In this document: positions 15,210 through 22,728 of the stretch, in pieces
Layout: each line of letters opens with the position of its first letter
Position numbering within the stretch: the stretch's first letter is position 1
Assembly (NCBI GenBank): GCA_013330315.1
Contig: DUIO01000352.1
Location: forward strand, 1-31,770
Source of the DNA: Methanosarcina sp.
Lineage (GTDB): Archaea > Halobacteriota > Methanosarcinia > Methanosarcinales > Methanosarcinaceae
Length of the DNA: 31,770 bases
Direction: 5' to 3'
The notes under the pieces: model-generated
The model's input: only the letters and a program-made list of their open reading frames with translations
What the model was told of the DNA's origin: nothing
Database searches by the model: none
Translations under genes and position numbers: made by a program

Positions 15210-16073
15210 TTAGTTTTTCAAATTTTTGAGGTTTTTCTTCTCAGGCTCCGTGCCACTTCCATTTTTTTCTTGAAGGTCAACCTTCTCTCCTGTTCTCCAG
15301 AGGATTTTGAATTCTTCCTTCAGGTTTTTTGCAAGCCCGGAATCCCGAATTTTTACTGCCGAAAGAACTCTATCCCTGTCTGCGGGATGTGATTGGAAAA
15401 GGACAACTATACTATCATCAACGATTCCGAAACAGGAGTTAAGGTTCTGGACAAGCCTGATATCGAGGCCGTTTTGCAGTTTTTTAAGAATTTCTCCCTC
15501 CTGCCTGGAAAGAATGCTCGTAAGAGCACTAAAACGCGGAGAAATCATCAGCCGGATCCGAACTCCCCTGTCAATAGCCTTTATTATGTCCGGAAGCAGA
15601 TAGAAAACAATAGGTATACCGAAGACAGGAGGGAGGATGCAGATTGATTTATTTACTTCCCCATAAATAGAAACAGCGAATTTTTTGATCTCGGATTCTG
15701 TAATAGCTGTTGTCCAGAAGATTTCATCTTTTCGCTTTTGAGCAGGGACAGCCTTAAGAACCTGCTTTGCCTCTTCTATGGAGCCTTTTAAAACTGCCAT
15801 TTCCCTTTCAGCCTCAGCTTTTTTCCTCTCAAAAATAGCATCAAGAGATAGATCAGGGTCGACAGCTCTAAACTTCTTGGGCCTTGAAACCTGGACTTCT
15901 ACAAAGCCTTTTCCAACAAGGGATTCAAGGACAGAGTAGATTTTTCCATAGGGCACCTCCGAATCCCTGTATATGGCACTTGCTTCGGAAACACCGAGCT
16001 TTAATAACGAAAGGTAGGCAGCTGCCTCATAAGCATTAAGACCAATTTCCTGCAGGAGCCGTTCATTTTGCAT
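15210..16073 (-). CDS. TrmB-family transcriptional regulator
   Basis: Regulator of 287 residues. The N-terminal winged helix (about 1-75: LQEIGLNAYEAAAYLSLLKLGV, SEASAIYRDSEVPYGKIYSVLESLVGKGFVEVQ) is the TrmB signature. A coiled-coil stretch (about 80-112, rich in Glu/Lys/Ala) and a phospholipase-D-like effector domain follow. Archaeal TrmB proteins bind sugars or related ligands through the C-terminal part; the ligand here is unknown. The tail (about 265-287) is Lys/Asn/Glu-rich. Its promoter contains a perfect 9-bp inverted repeat, which suggests autoregulation. The next gene downstream is prephenate dehydratase, so read-through is possible. Confidence 0.9.
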   Translation of the reverse strand: MQNERLLQEIGLNAYEAAAYLSLLKLGVSEASAIYRDSEVPYGKIYSVLESLVGKGFVEVQVSRPKKFRAVDPDLSLDAIFERKKAEAEREMAVLKGSIEEAKQVLKAVPAQKRKDEIFWTTAITESEIKKFAVSIYGEVNKSICILPPVFGIPIVFYLLPDIIKAIDRGVRIRLMISPRFSALTSILSRQEGEILKKLQNGLDIRLVQNLNSCFGIVDDSIVVLFQSHPADRDRVLSAVKIRDSGLAKNLKEEFKILWRTGEKVDLQEKNGSGTEPEKKNLKNLKN

Positions 16074-16120
16074 ATGGGAATCTGAGATTTAATATCTTAA
16101 AACAGTTTCGAAAAAAGATG

Positions 16121-16152
16121 TGCATAAGAAAAAAATATCGATATCTTATGCA
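16121..16152 (-). promoter_or_regulatory. inverted repeat in the TrmB-gene promoter, candidate operator
   Basis: TGCATAAGA (16121-16129) and TCTTATGCA (16144-16152) are a perfect 9-bp inverted repeat with a 14-base spacer that itself overlaps the palindrome ATATCGATAT (16135-16144). It lies about 48-79 bases upstream of the regulator's ATG, just beyond a TATA-like GATATTAAAT (about 16088-16097). This is the usual place for an autoregulatory operator. Confidence 0.6.
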
Positions 16153-16232
16153 AAACGTTTCTGCTCTTGAAAATTACCGGAAAATCTTCCTTTTCGTGAG
16201 TTGTTTTGACTTATTGTTCTTTTATTTTAGTT

Positions 16233-16595
16233 TTATTTGAGCAGTTTCAGCGCATCTCTGCAAGCTGCTACGGCAGGCGCTCCTGAAGTTATGAAAATAA
16301 CATCCATAAGCTCCATTATTTCTTCTTTGGTTGCGCCATTCTTAAGGGCACTCTGCATCTGTACAACGGTACACCGTTCACACTGCTTGGATGCGACTAC
16401 TGCAAGAGCTACCAGAATTTTTACCTTTGCAGGCAGGGCACCATCTGACAGTAACTTCTTGTTACATCTATTATATCTTTTCAGGGACTCGCCATCGAGT
16501 TCTCCTAAAATTTCAAGGATATGCGGAGTAAAACCCAGTTTCTCACTCATACTTTCCAGTAATTCTTCATGTTCCAGATCTCTGTGCTCTTCCAT
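16233..16595 (-). CDS. carboxymuconolactone decarboxylase / AhpD-like protein
   Basis: Small all-helical protein of 120 residues. The redox CxxC pair is Cys72-Glu-Arg-Cys75 in [12 protein letters not shown], followed by [26 protein letters not shown], a clear match to the AhpD-like family, members of which act in thiol-dependent peroxide defence. The His that normally follows four residues after the second Cys in AhpD is Gln79 here, so proton relay may differ. The start at 16595 has GGGGG nine bases upstream. It diverges from the hemerythrin gene on the other strand, and the neighbouring genes are also redox proteins. The exact substrate is unknown. Confidence 0.88.
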   Translation of the reverse strand: MEEHRDLEHEELLESMSEKLGFTPHILEILGELDGESLKRYNRCNKKLLSDGALPAKVKILVALAVVASKQCERCTVVQMQSALKNGATKEEIMELMDVIFITSGAPAVAACRDALKLLK

Positions 16596-16768
16596 ATTGG
16601 TTAACCCCCATTTGAAGTTACATTAAAATCTATGTGCATATTATTTATCTATTCCTGAGACTCCGGGACGAAAAAATACTGAAAAAAGCAGGAGAGTAGA
16701 GAATAACATGCGGCCGGAGACAGAAACAGAATTGCATTTAGAGTTATGGTAAAAAGGCGGGGAGAATA

Positions 16769-17320
16769 GTGAGACCAACTGATGATCTTAGAGAAGAACA
16801 CAGAGCTGTTAAACTAATGCTGAAAATCCTTGATAGCATATGCAAAGATATAGAAGCAGGAAGGGACGTAAAACAGGAACATCTCGAAAAACTTATAGAG
16901 TTAATGAAAATATTCGTTGATAAATGCCATCATACAAAAGAAGAGGCTTACCTTTTCCCTGAAATGAAAAAGGCAGGAATTCCGGGCGCAGAAGAATTAA
17001 TCAGTTCTCTTTTGCAGGAACATAAACGGGGAAGAGAGCATGTCAGTAGAATAGAAGAAGCGGTTTCTGGACAGGAATGGGATAGGGCAGATTCAGCTAT
17101 GGTCAAGAACTCGAGGGCTTACATCCAACTTTTAACTCTTCATATAGAAAAAGAGGATAACGAACTTTTCCCCAGAGCTGATGCCTACCTGACACCTGGA
17201 ATACAGAAAGAATTACTTGAATCTTTTGAAATTATAGAAAATGAAGAAATAGGTGCAGGCAAGCATGAAGAATTTCATATGCTGCTGCACGATCTCAAAG
17301 ATATATATTTAAAGCCCTGA
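16769..17320 (+). CDS. hemerythrin HHE-domain protein
   Basis: Di-iron four-helix bundle protein of 183 residues. Candidate iron ligands are His11 (REEHRAVK), His54/His55 with Glu58/Glu59 (DKCHHTKEEAYLFPEM), His85 (LLQEHKRGREH) and His125 with Glu129/Asp130 (LHIEKEDNELFPRAD). Prokaryotic relatives bind oxygen, NO or iron, or sense oxygen. The start is GTG at 16769, supported by GGCGGGGAG directly upstream; the ATG at 16746 is out of frame and meets a stop. The C-terminal 40 residues form an added helical tail. An oxygen- or NO-handling role beside the AhpD-like gene is inferred. Confidence 0.92.
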   Translation: MRPTDDLREEHRAVKLMLKILDSICKDIEAGRDVKQEHLEKLIELMKIFVDKCHHTKEEAYLFPEMKKAGIPGAEELISSLLQEHKRGREHVSRIEEAVSGQEWDRADSAMVKNSRAYIQLLTLHIEKEDNELFPRADAYLTPGIQKELLESFEIIENEEIGAGKHEEFHMLLHDLKDIYLKP

Positions 17321-17344
17321 TAAGACTCGGGTGAAATCAAAACA

Positions 17345-17713
17345 TCAACCGTGGATCAATCTGGGGAGGCAGCGAGTGCATACCCAGATACTTTCCATGT
17401 TGTGCCTCAGGGGCATAAGGTAGTGAGTGTCTTCTCCGGCTCCGCACTGGAAGCAGCGGATTGAAATATCTTTCTTTTTCGGTTGAGATTCGGCTTTTTC
17501 CCTGTTAAACTCAACTGTATGCCTTTCCTCGATAGAAAGAGCACCTTCGGGACAGATACCAATACAGTAACCCATGCCGTCGCAGAGTTCTTCAGACACG
17601 ACCTTTGCTTTTCCATTGATTATTTGAATAGCGCCTTCAGCACAGGGTGCAACGCATTTTCCACAACCTGTGCATTTTTCTTCATCAATTTTAATAATTG
17701 TTCGTTTTACCAT
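17345..17713 (-). CDS. 4Fe-4S ferredoxin-type protein with C-terminal CxxC/CxxC module
   Basis: Electron-transfer protein of 122 residues. The first cluster site is complete: CTGCGKCVAPC (Cys14, 17, 20, 24). The second is CDGMGYCIGICP (Cys44, 50, 54), with Met47 where the second Cys should be; related proteins with CDGLGAC have the same gap, so a 3Fe-4S or otherwise modified cluster is possible. The last third adds CFQC (87-90) and CTRC (112-115), a zinc-ribbon-like or further metal site. The start at 17713 has GGGGG about 8 bases upstream. The upstream flank carries a 16-bp tandem repeat. Partner enzymes are not encoded beside it. Confidence 0.9.
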   Translation of the reverse strand: MVKRTIIKIDEEKCTGCGKCVAPCAEGAIQIINGKAKVVSEELCDGMGYCIGICPEGALSIEERHTVEFNREKAESQPKKKDISIRCFQCGAGEDTHYLMPLRHNMESIWVCTRCLPRLIHG

Positions 17714-17816
17714 GAAATTAACCCCCTTTTCTTTTTATCTTACTTTTATGAGAAATATTATAAAAACATATGAATATATTAGAGAAATACATTGTAAATT
17801 GCCGGATGGATTAGTT

Positions 17817-17943
17817 ACACATTGAAATAAGCACACATCGAATAATGCATACATCGAATCGGGCATACATTGAATCAGACACACATCGAATAAGGCATAC
17901 ATTGATCAGGCAAACATTGAATCAAGTATCCATCCGATTAGAC
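17817..17943. repeat. 16-bp tandem repeat, 8 copies
   Basis: Units start at 17817, 17833, 17849, 17865, 17881, 17897 (15 bp), 17912 and 17928; type unit ACACATCGAATAAGGC. Copies differ by a few bases. The array fills the gap between the ferredoxin start and the end of the next minus-strand gene. Confidence 0.85.
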
Positions 17944-17956
17944 GTCGTCCATTGAA

Positions 17957-18439
17957 TCAGGTATCTGTCAAGATTAACTGCCGTTTGAAATCAGGCAAAT
18001 AACCTTCCCTGTAAAGCACCAGTTTATAATCATTTATTATTTTATTCATTTTGCAGGTGTATTTAATAAAATCCACACCTGCATCCCCTTTGAATAGTAG
18101 CCTCTCTGCTTTCTCCAGAAGCTCCGGGTAAATGAATACCAGTTCTTCTTTAGTATGCAAAAAGAGAGCAGAAAAATCCCTGTGAATCCCCATGCTTCTT
18201 TTTAAGAGCTCGCTATTCAAGGTATCTTCAGAGATATAATTCTTAAATTTAAGATAGGCATTAAAGTTCGCGATGTTTTGATTCAGGGAGTTCAAAATCG
18301 AATACAACATGTTGTCAGTCCTGGGAAAAGAGAGATCCTGAAGCTCAGGATGCGCACCTTCATAAGTCTCATCTTTATCCATATTTCTATCTTTATCCTG
18401 AGATGTGTTATGATCCATTTTATCACTCTGTATGCCCAT
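17957..18439 (-). CDS. hypothetical protein, helical
   Basis: I do not recognise this 160-residue protein. The first 35 residues are polar and acidic/basic (DKMDHNTSQDKDRNMDKDE). The rest is predicted helical (MLYSILNSLNQNIANFNAYLKFKNYI, ELLKRSMGIHRDFSALFLHTKEELVFIYPELLEKAERLLF) with no membrane segment, no Cys pair and no obvious metal site. Coding looks real, with normal composition. A GTGAT-type ribosome site precedes the ATG at 18439, and a TATA-like AAGTATAATAA lies near 18550. A later start (Met8) is possible. Its neighbours suggest no specific role. Confidence 0.6.
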   Translation of the reverse strand: MGIQSDKMDHNTSQDKDRNMDKDETYEGAHPELQDLSFPRTDNMLYSILNSLNQNIANFNAYLKFKNYISEDTLNSELLKRSMGIHRDFSALFLHTKEELVFIYPELLEKAERLLFKGDAGVDFIKYTCKMNKIINDYKLVLYREGYLPDFKRQLILTDT

Positions 18440-18632
18440 AAATCACGTTTTTCAGTTTATTATTGACACGTCTGCATCTCTATCTCTTCTATCTCTATTA
18501 GTTCGGAATAGGGATTTTTGAAATGAACTTAATTTTGGATATGAATTATTATACTTTCAAAAGGCAGTTTCACCGGGCAGAAGCAAACATTTTTAACCCT
18601 ATTTTTCTGCATTATCCAACGCATGCAATATT

Positions 18633-18986
18633 TCAATGGTGAGTCCCTTCCACTATCTTTATGCCCGCATCCTGAATCGTTTTTCTGATGGCATCCAGAT
18701 TAGGGCATTTCGGATAACTGTCCTGCATGAGCATGCAGGAACTCAAATGCACGACATCAAGGTCATGGCTCTTAAGGGCCTTCAGAAGGCGGTAAACTCG
18801 CCTGCCAGAGCAGCCCCCGCATGTGAAGAAAGCGATTATCTGAGCTTCTTCACCATATGCCTTAAAATGGGACTTTCTTTCATTGAAGGCCTTGAAACAG
18901 CCCACACCGGGACATGCTTCAGAGACAATATCACAGCGAACGACCGCGACTTTTACTGGTTTTGCATTTTCGGTCAATATTTGCAC
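18633..18986 (-). CDS. CGGC-domain protein
   Basis: Protein of 117 residues of the CGGC family, named after FFTCGGCSGRRV (Cys56, Cys59). It has further cysteines in conserved-looking places: RCD (Cys18), EACPGVGC (Cys25, Cys30), LSSCM (Cys84) and YPKCP (Cys94). The many cysteines suggest metal or thiol chemistry, but the family function is not established. No ATG fits; the best start is GTG at 18986 (after GAAAGGACT), because a stop lies just upstream in frame. It lies 55 bases after the cupin gene on the same strand and is probably co-transcribed. Confidence 0.85.
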   Translation of the reverse strand: MQILTENAKPVKVAVVRCDIVSEACPGVGCFKAFNERKSHFKAYGEEAQIIAFFTCGGCSGRRVYRLLKALKSHDLDVVHLSSCMLMQDSYPKCPNLDAIRKTIQDAGIKIVEGTHH

Positions 18987-19041
18987 AGTCCTTTCGTAAT
19001 TTTTCCATTATAATATTTGCAAATATCTCTGCAGGCCGAAT

Positions 19042-19380
19042 TTACAGCAGGCGAGTAGGTTCTTTCTGCCTCGGTACTTTTACGACAAGTACCCTGAATA
19101 TTCCATCTCCGGGATTAAGGAGTCTATGCGGGATTTTTGCAGGGCTCTCAATCAGCATATCCCTGCTTACCTCCTCCTGTTCGTCCCCTATCTCAACTAT
19201 GCCTTTTCCCTCGAGAATATAGAAGAATACATCAACAGGCGTAATGTGCTTTTTTAGAGTTTCCCCAGGCTTGAGTTCAATATGTACTGCCTGAGCATGT
19301 TCGGTATCATAAAGCATACGTACGCTCACATTGTGAGGATTAGGTTTTTCCGGCGAAGATTTCATCTCAATAACTTTCAT
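19042..19380 (-). CDS. single-domain cupin protein
   Basis: Small beta-barrel protein of 112 residues. Cupin motif 1 is GETLKKHITPVDVFFYILEGKG (residues 39-60, metal ligand candidate His45), and motif 2 is SPAKIPHRLLNPGDG (79-93, His85). The second His of motif 1 is Thr47, so the metal site is incomplete or unusual. The substrate is unknown. The start at 19380 is preceded by AAAGGGGAAA. The CGGC-domain gene follows 55 bases downstream, probably in one operon. The 404-base region upstream holds two tandem palindromes that may be operator sites. Confidence 0.88.
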   Translation of the reverse strand: MKVIEMKSSPEKPNPHNVSVRMLYDTEHAQAVHIELKPGETLKKHITPVDVFFYILEGKGIVEIGDEQEEVSRDMLIESPAKIPHRLLNPGDGIFRVLVVKVPRQKEPTRLL

Positions 19381-19784
19381 AACTTTCCCCTTTGACTAAC
19401 TTTTTTAAGATAATTTTAAGTTTTTTGTACGAATATTTCTGACTGTTTTTACCCCTGGCGACCGTTTATCCAGCATATACATCTGACATCCGTGCCATAT
19501 ATGTTTGATCAATATAAATATATTAAATCAGCCTCCAGATGACCTTTTAAACCAGCCCGTTTCTTGCCGGATAAAGATTACCAGAGCCTGATTTATGGGC
19601 CCTCAAACAGGGTAAATAAATCAAACTCCGGTTTTGTGGAGGGAACACTGTTCAGGAACACTGTTCATCGACTATCTGCTTACCATCTACTGTAAGATTA
19701 CCGGTTGCAAGATGGTTGGTACCAGAACCTGATCAGGAACCCAGAGTTCAAAAGCTTTGTAACCTGCAGGTTTATGGGTATTAG
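19381..19784. other. 404-bp intergenic region with palindromes, no gene seen
   Basis: No gene is visible. It holds the tandem GAACACTGTTC palindromes (listed separately), a CCTGATCAGG palindrome (about 19728-19737), and arms ACCATCT/AGATGGT (about 19682-19716) that could form a stem. It separates the siroheme-type gene's stop from the cupin start, both on the minus strand, so it may act as a promoter region for cupin plus CGGC. Confidence 0.5.
19642..19667. promoter_or_regulatory. two tandem copies of a palindromic 13-mer, candidate operator
   Basis: GGAACACTGTTCA is present twice in direct succession (19642-19654 and 19655-19667). Within each copy GAACACTGTTC is a perfect palindrome (GAACA-C-TGTTC). 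A repeated dyad this clean looks like a binding site for a dimeric regulator. It lies about 260 bases upstream of the cupin start. Confidence 0.5.
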
Positions 19785-20444
19785 TTACAGCCCAACCTGT
19801 TTTTTAAACTCGTCAAGACCCATATCTTCAATAAACTTTCCAAGCCTCTTCTTTGTGCCGGAGTTTTTGTAGAAGTTAAGAATTCCGTCCACAACTTCAA
19901 GGACTTCGGCTTCTGAAAGGTCCTTTGCTACAACCTGAGCGAGCCTGGGCATCGCGGCGGCAGAGCCTCCGACCATCAGGTTGTATCCCTTTGCCGTGCC
20001 CATTATACCTATATCCTTGATAGCCGGCTCGGCACATGAGTTCGGACAACCGCTGACCCCTATTTTCAATTTGGAAGGCATCGGCATCCCATGATATTTC
20101 TCATCCAGTTTTAGACCCAGGCTTACTGCGTCCTGTTTACCCTGCTTGCAGAAGGTTGTCCCCGGACAGAATTTAATGCTCCTTACACAGAGTCCTATGG
20201 CCGCTCCTGGCTTCAGATCAAGGTCAGCCCAGACATTATCAAGGTCTTCTTCTTTCAAACCTACAATTGCAATCCTCTGTGCTGATGTCGCTTTCAGGGC
20301 AGCTGCCCCGTATTTCTTCGCAACCTCAGCAATCTTTATGAGAGTATCCGGGTCTACTATTCCACCCGGGAGATGAGGAGCTATTGCATATGTTTCACGG
20401 TCTCTCTGAACTATTGCACCTTTTTCCGGTAAATTATCTTTCAC
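19785..20444 (-). CDS. small nitrite/sulfite reductase-like protein (siroheme and 4Fe-4S)
   Basis: Single-domain member of the sulfite/nitrite reductase family, 219 residues. Cluster-binding cysteines are in CPGTTFC (Cys93, Cys99) and GCPNSC (Cys133, Cys137), the standard spacing for the siroheme-coupled 4Fe-4S cluster, with ATSAQRIAIVG (about 52-62) as the substrate/siroheme block. It is about a third of a full reductase. Small forms like this are known in methanogens as dissimilatory sulfite reductase-like proteins with unproven physiological roles. The start is GTG at 20444 after GAAAGGATC. The gene is divergent from an HxlR regulator with a shared 215-base promoter region, which suggests regulation by it. 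Confidence 0.92.
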   Translation of the reverse strand: MKDNLPEKGAIVQRDRETYAIAPHLPGGIVDPDTLIKIAEVAKKYGAAALKATSAQRIAIVGLKEEDLDNVWADLDLKPGAAIGLCVRSIKFCPGTTFCKQGKQDAVSLGLKLDEKYHGMPMPSKLKIGVSGCPNSCAEPAIKDIGIMGTAKGYNLMVGGSAAAMPRLAQVVAKDLSEAEVLEVVDGILNFYKNSGTKKRLGKFIEDMGLDEFKKQVGL

Positions 20445-20589
20445 GGTTGATCCTTTCTCCTTAATTCACTGGAGTTTTATGTCACTATTGAATTTCCAGA
20501 CAGAAGCTGTGCCTGAATTTTGTACTGTACAGAGCTCATTTATTAAAATATTTTTACAAAATCAAGATTTTATAAAAATGGATTTTATA

Positions 20590-20627
20590 TTAGTATCCTT
20601 TTGATACCAGTATATTAGAGATACTAA
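20590..20627. promoter_or_regulatory. inverted repeat between the siroheme-type and HxlR genes, candidate operator
   Basis: TTAGTATC (20590-20597) and GATACTAA (20620-20627) form a perfect 8-bp inverted repeat with a 22-base spacer containing another GATAC (20603-20607). A TATA box (ATTTATATATC, 20627-20637) follows immediately, about 25-30 bases before the HxlR start, so bound regulator would block it. HxlR proteins usually bind such dyads near their own promoter. Confidence 0.6.
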
Positions 20628-20659
20628 TTTATATATCAGACAGTTTCTATGTTTATACT

Positions 20660-21016
20660 ATGAAAGACTGCACGGTCTACAAGACAATGAATATTATCGG
20701 GAAAAGGTGGACTATTCACATTCTCCTTGAGCTGCACAAAGGGGAAAAAAGAGAAAAACGCTTCAATGAGCTAAAAAGAAAACTTGGATATATAACCCCT
20801 AAGATCCTTTCCGAAAGACTCACCGAGCTTGAAAACGAAGGCTTGATTGCAAAGAAAGTTGACAATTCTGCAAACCCTCCAAAATCCGAATATTACCTTA
20901 CAGAAAGTGGAATAGATTTTGTAAAGATAATACAGGCAATAAAACGCTGGGGATTAAAGTGGAAATTCCAGAATGAAGAGTGCGAGAAAGCCATATGCAT
21001 GTACTGTGACCACTGA
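20660..21016 (+). CDS. HxlR-family transcriptional regulator
   Basis: Winged-helix regulator of 118 residues. The family blocks are CTVYKTMNIIGKRWTIHILLEL (about residues 4-25), RFNELKRKLGYITPKILSERLTELENEGLI (33-62) and SEYYLTESGIDF (77-88). The tail is ECEKAICMYCDH, three extra cysteines that could make it redox- or metal-responsive. It is transcribed away from the siroheme-type gene, with an inverted repeat and TATA box between them. The TATA box is only about 27 bases from the ATG, so the mRNA is probably almost leaderless. Confidence 0.92.
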   Translation: MKDCTVYKTMNIIGKRWTIHILLELHKGEKREKRFNELKRKLGYITPKILSERLTELENEGLIAKKVDNSANPPKSEYYLTESGIDFVKIIQAIKRWGLKWKFQNEECEKAICMYCDH

Positions 21017-21070
21017 GTATCGAGAGTTTATAAAAGAAAGACTGCAAATTCTCGATTGAAGCTTCCGGTT

Positions 21071-21114
21071 TCCTTGTATTAAAATTATTTTATCCTTGTA
21101 TTGAAATTGTTTTA
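21071..21114. repeat. 22-bp tandem duplication upstream of the acyl-CoA synthetase promoter
   Basis: TCCTTGTATTAAAATTATTTTA-like 22-mers at 21071-21092 and 21093-21114 differ at only two positions. They end 17 bases before the TATA box at 21131-21138 and could be paired upstream regulatory sites. Confidence 0.6.
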
Positions 21115-21121
21115 TACTAGC

Positions 21122-21155
21122 GAGCCCTAGCTTATATATGAAGGGGGAAGGGCTC
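21122..21155 (+). promoter_or_regulatory. TATA box flanked by a 7-bp inverted repeat
   Basis: GAGCCCT (21122-21128) and AGGGCTC (21149-21155) flank the TATA box CTTATATATG (21131-21140). A regulator bound to these arms would cover the promoter. The predicted start of transcription, near 21160, leaves a leader of about 130 bases before the ATG at 21291. Confidence 0.5.
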
Positions 21156-21290
21156 TGGAAGACGGAACAAATTTCAAGGTACGTACTTCAGGAAATAAAA
21201 CCGCCGCCTTTCGGTCGAAAAAAACATTAAAAACAGCCTGGAAAACAGACCTGTTGCAACTTCATCGATACGTAATGTCGTGGAGATTTT

Positions 21291-22658
21291 ATGAATTCCG
21301 AAGGATGCATTGACTTTTTCTTCAAGCCTGAGAGCATAGCCCTTATAGGGGCATCACCTAATCCTGAAAAACTCTCACATACAATTCTTGAGAGCCTCAG
21401 GAAAATGAATTTTAAAGGAAAGATCTATCCTGTAAACCCGGGTTACAGAGAAATTGAAGGGCTCGAATGTTATTCGACCCCCGCGGAGATTGAGGATAGA
21501 ATTGATATTGCTGTTTTTGCAGTCCCGGCTAAATCTGTCCTCAATATCCTGAAGGGGCCTGTGGGGAATATAAAAGGGGCAATAATTGTAAGCTCAGGCT
21601 TTAGGGAAATAGGACCCGGAGGAAAAAGAATGGAAGACGAATTGAAAGCCCTTTTAGAAGAGAAGGATATCAGGGCTATGGGTCCTAACTGTCTTGGGAT
21701 ATACGATACCGTTTCAAACGTGGATACTTTTTTCATAGAGAGAGAAAAGATAGAAAGACCTGCAAGAAATGGTGTTTCTGTACTTACACAGAGCGGGTCT
21801 TTTGCAGCTATGATTATGGACGAACTTGCAAATGAAGGGTCAGGCGTTGCAAGAGTGGTAAGTTACGGAAATAAAGTGGATGTGGACGAGAGTGATTGCC
21901 TTGAATTCCTTTCACAGGATGAAGCCACAAAAGCAGTCGCTCTTTACATCGAATCCGTAACAAACGGGCGTAGGTTTCTTGAAATTGCTTCAAGTTGTGT
22001 AGAAAAGAAACCTGTGGTAGCCCTCAAGGTTGGGAAGCGAGAGCCAGGAGCAAGGGCAGCAAGCTCTCACACAGGCTCTATCAGCGGAATGTATGAAGCC
22101 TATGAAGCCGCGTTTCGGAAAGCTGGCATAATAGAGGTTTCCAGTTATGAAGAATTAAAAGATGCCTGCAAGGTTCTCAATAGGTATTCCCCTGTAGAAG
22201 GAAAAAGGGTCCTGATAGTAACTGATGGGGGAGGAATAGGCATTTCCATTGCCGATGCCTGTGAAGAAGCAGGGCTTAAAGTCCCTGAACTTTCCGAAGC
22301 TGCAGTAAAGAAATTAAAAGAAAAACTGCCTGCGTTTGCTTCCGTAAGAAATCCTATAGACCTGACAGGCAGTGTGCGGGACGAGCACTACGTCGCTGCC
22401 CTGCAGGAAACCCCTTCCGAAGAATATGACCTTGCAATTGTCAGCCTGTTATGGGGCCCTCCTCTTCTTACCGAAGGGGTTGCGGAAATAATCAGAAATT
22501 TTGCTGAAAGGTGCGGGAAACCTATTCTTATCAGTTCTCCAGGTGGGAAATTCAGCAGGGAGCTTGCTTCAGCATTCACAGAGACCGGCATACCTGTTTT
22601 CTTTTCTCCTGAAAGTGCTGTGAGGGCTGCAGCGGTATTGTGCCGTGGAAAAAAATAA
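21291..22658 (+). CDS. acyl-CoA synthetase (ADP-forming), alpha chain
   Basis: Alpha subunit of an NDP-forming acyl-CoA synthetase, which makes ATP from acyl-CoA, ADP and phosphate. The 455-residue protein has a CoA-binding Rossmann domain (PESIALIGASPNPEKL at 12-27), a first ligase domain (MGPNCLGIYDT, SVLTQSGSFAAMI, SYGNKVDVDESDCLEFL) with the candidate catalytic histidine in ASSHTGSISG (about 258-267), and a second ligase domain from about 300 (VLIVTDGGGIGISIADA, RNPIDLTG). Its length matches the separate alpha subunit (about 460). The ATP-grasp beta subunit is not seen in the window, so it must be encoded elsewhere or be absent. The natural acyl substrate is unknown. Confidence 0.92.
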   Translation: MNSEGCIDFFFKPESIALIGASPNPEKLSHTILESLRKMNFKGKIYPVNPGYREIEGLECYSTPAEIEDRIDIAVFAVPAKSVLNILKGPVGNIKGAIIVSSGFREIGPGGKRMEDELKALLEEKDIRAMGPNCLGIYDTVSNVDTFFIEREKIERPARNGVSVLTQSGSFAAMIMDELANEGSGVARVVSYGNKVDVDESDCLEFLSQDEATKAVALYIESVTNGRRFLEIASSCVEKKPVVALKVGKREPGARAASSHTGSISGMYEAYEAAFRKAGIIEVSSYEELKDACKVLNRYSPVEGKRVLIVTDGGGIGISIADACEEAGLKVPELSEAAVKKLKEKLPAFASVRNPIDLTGSVRDEHYVAALQETPSEEYDLAIVSLLWGPPLLTEGVAEIIRNFAERCGKPILISSPGGKFSRELASAFTETGIPVFFSPESAVRAAAVLCRGKK

Positions 22659-22728
22659 TGTGAAGAATTAAATCTGGTTTTAAAGAATACATTAAAGTAT
22701 TCTTAAAATCATTCATTAAAGCACGTGC

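Noticed and set aside
17817..17943. Possible CRISPR array
   Set aside because: The units are 16 bp, directly abutting and diverged, with no spacers and no cas genes.
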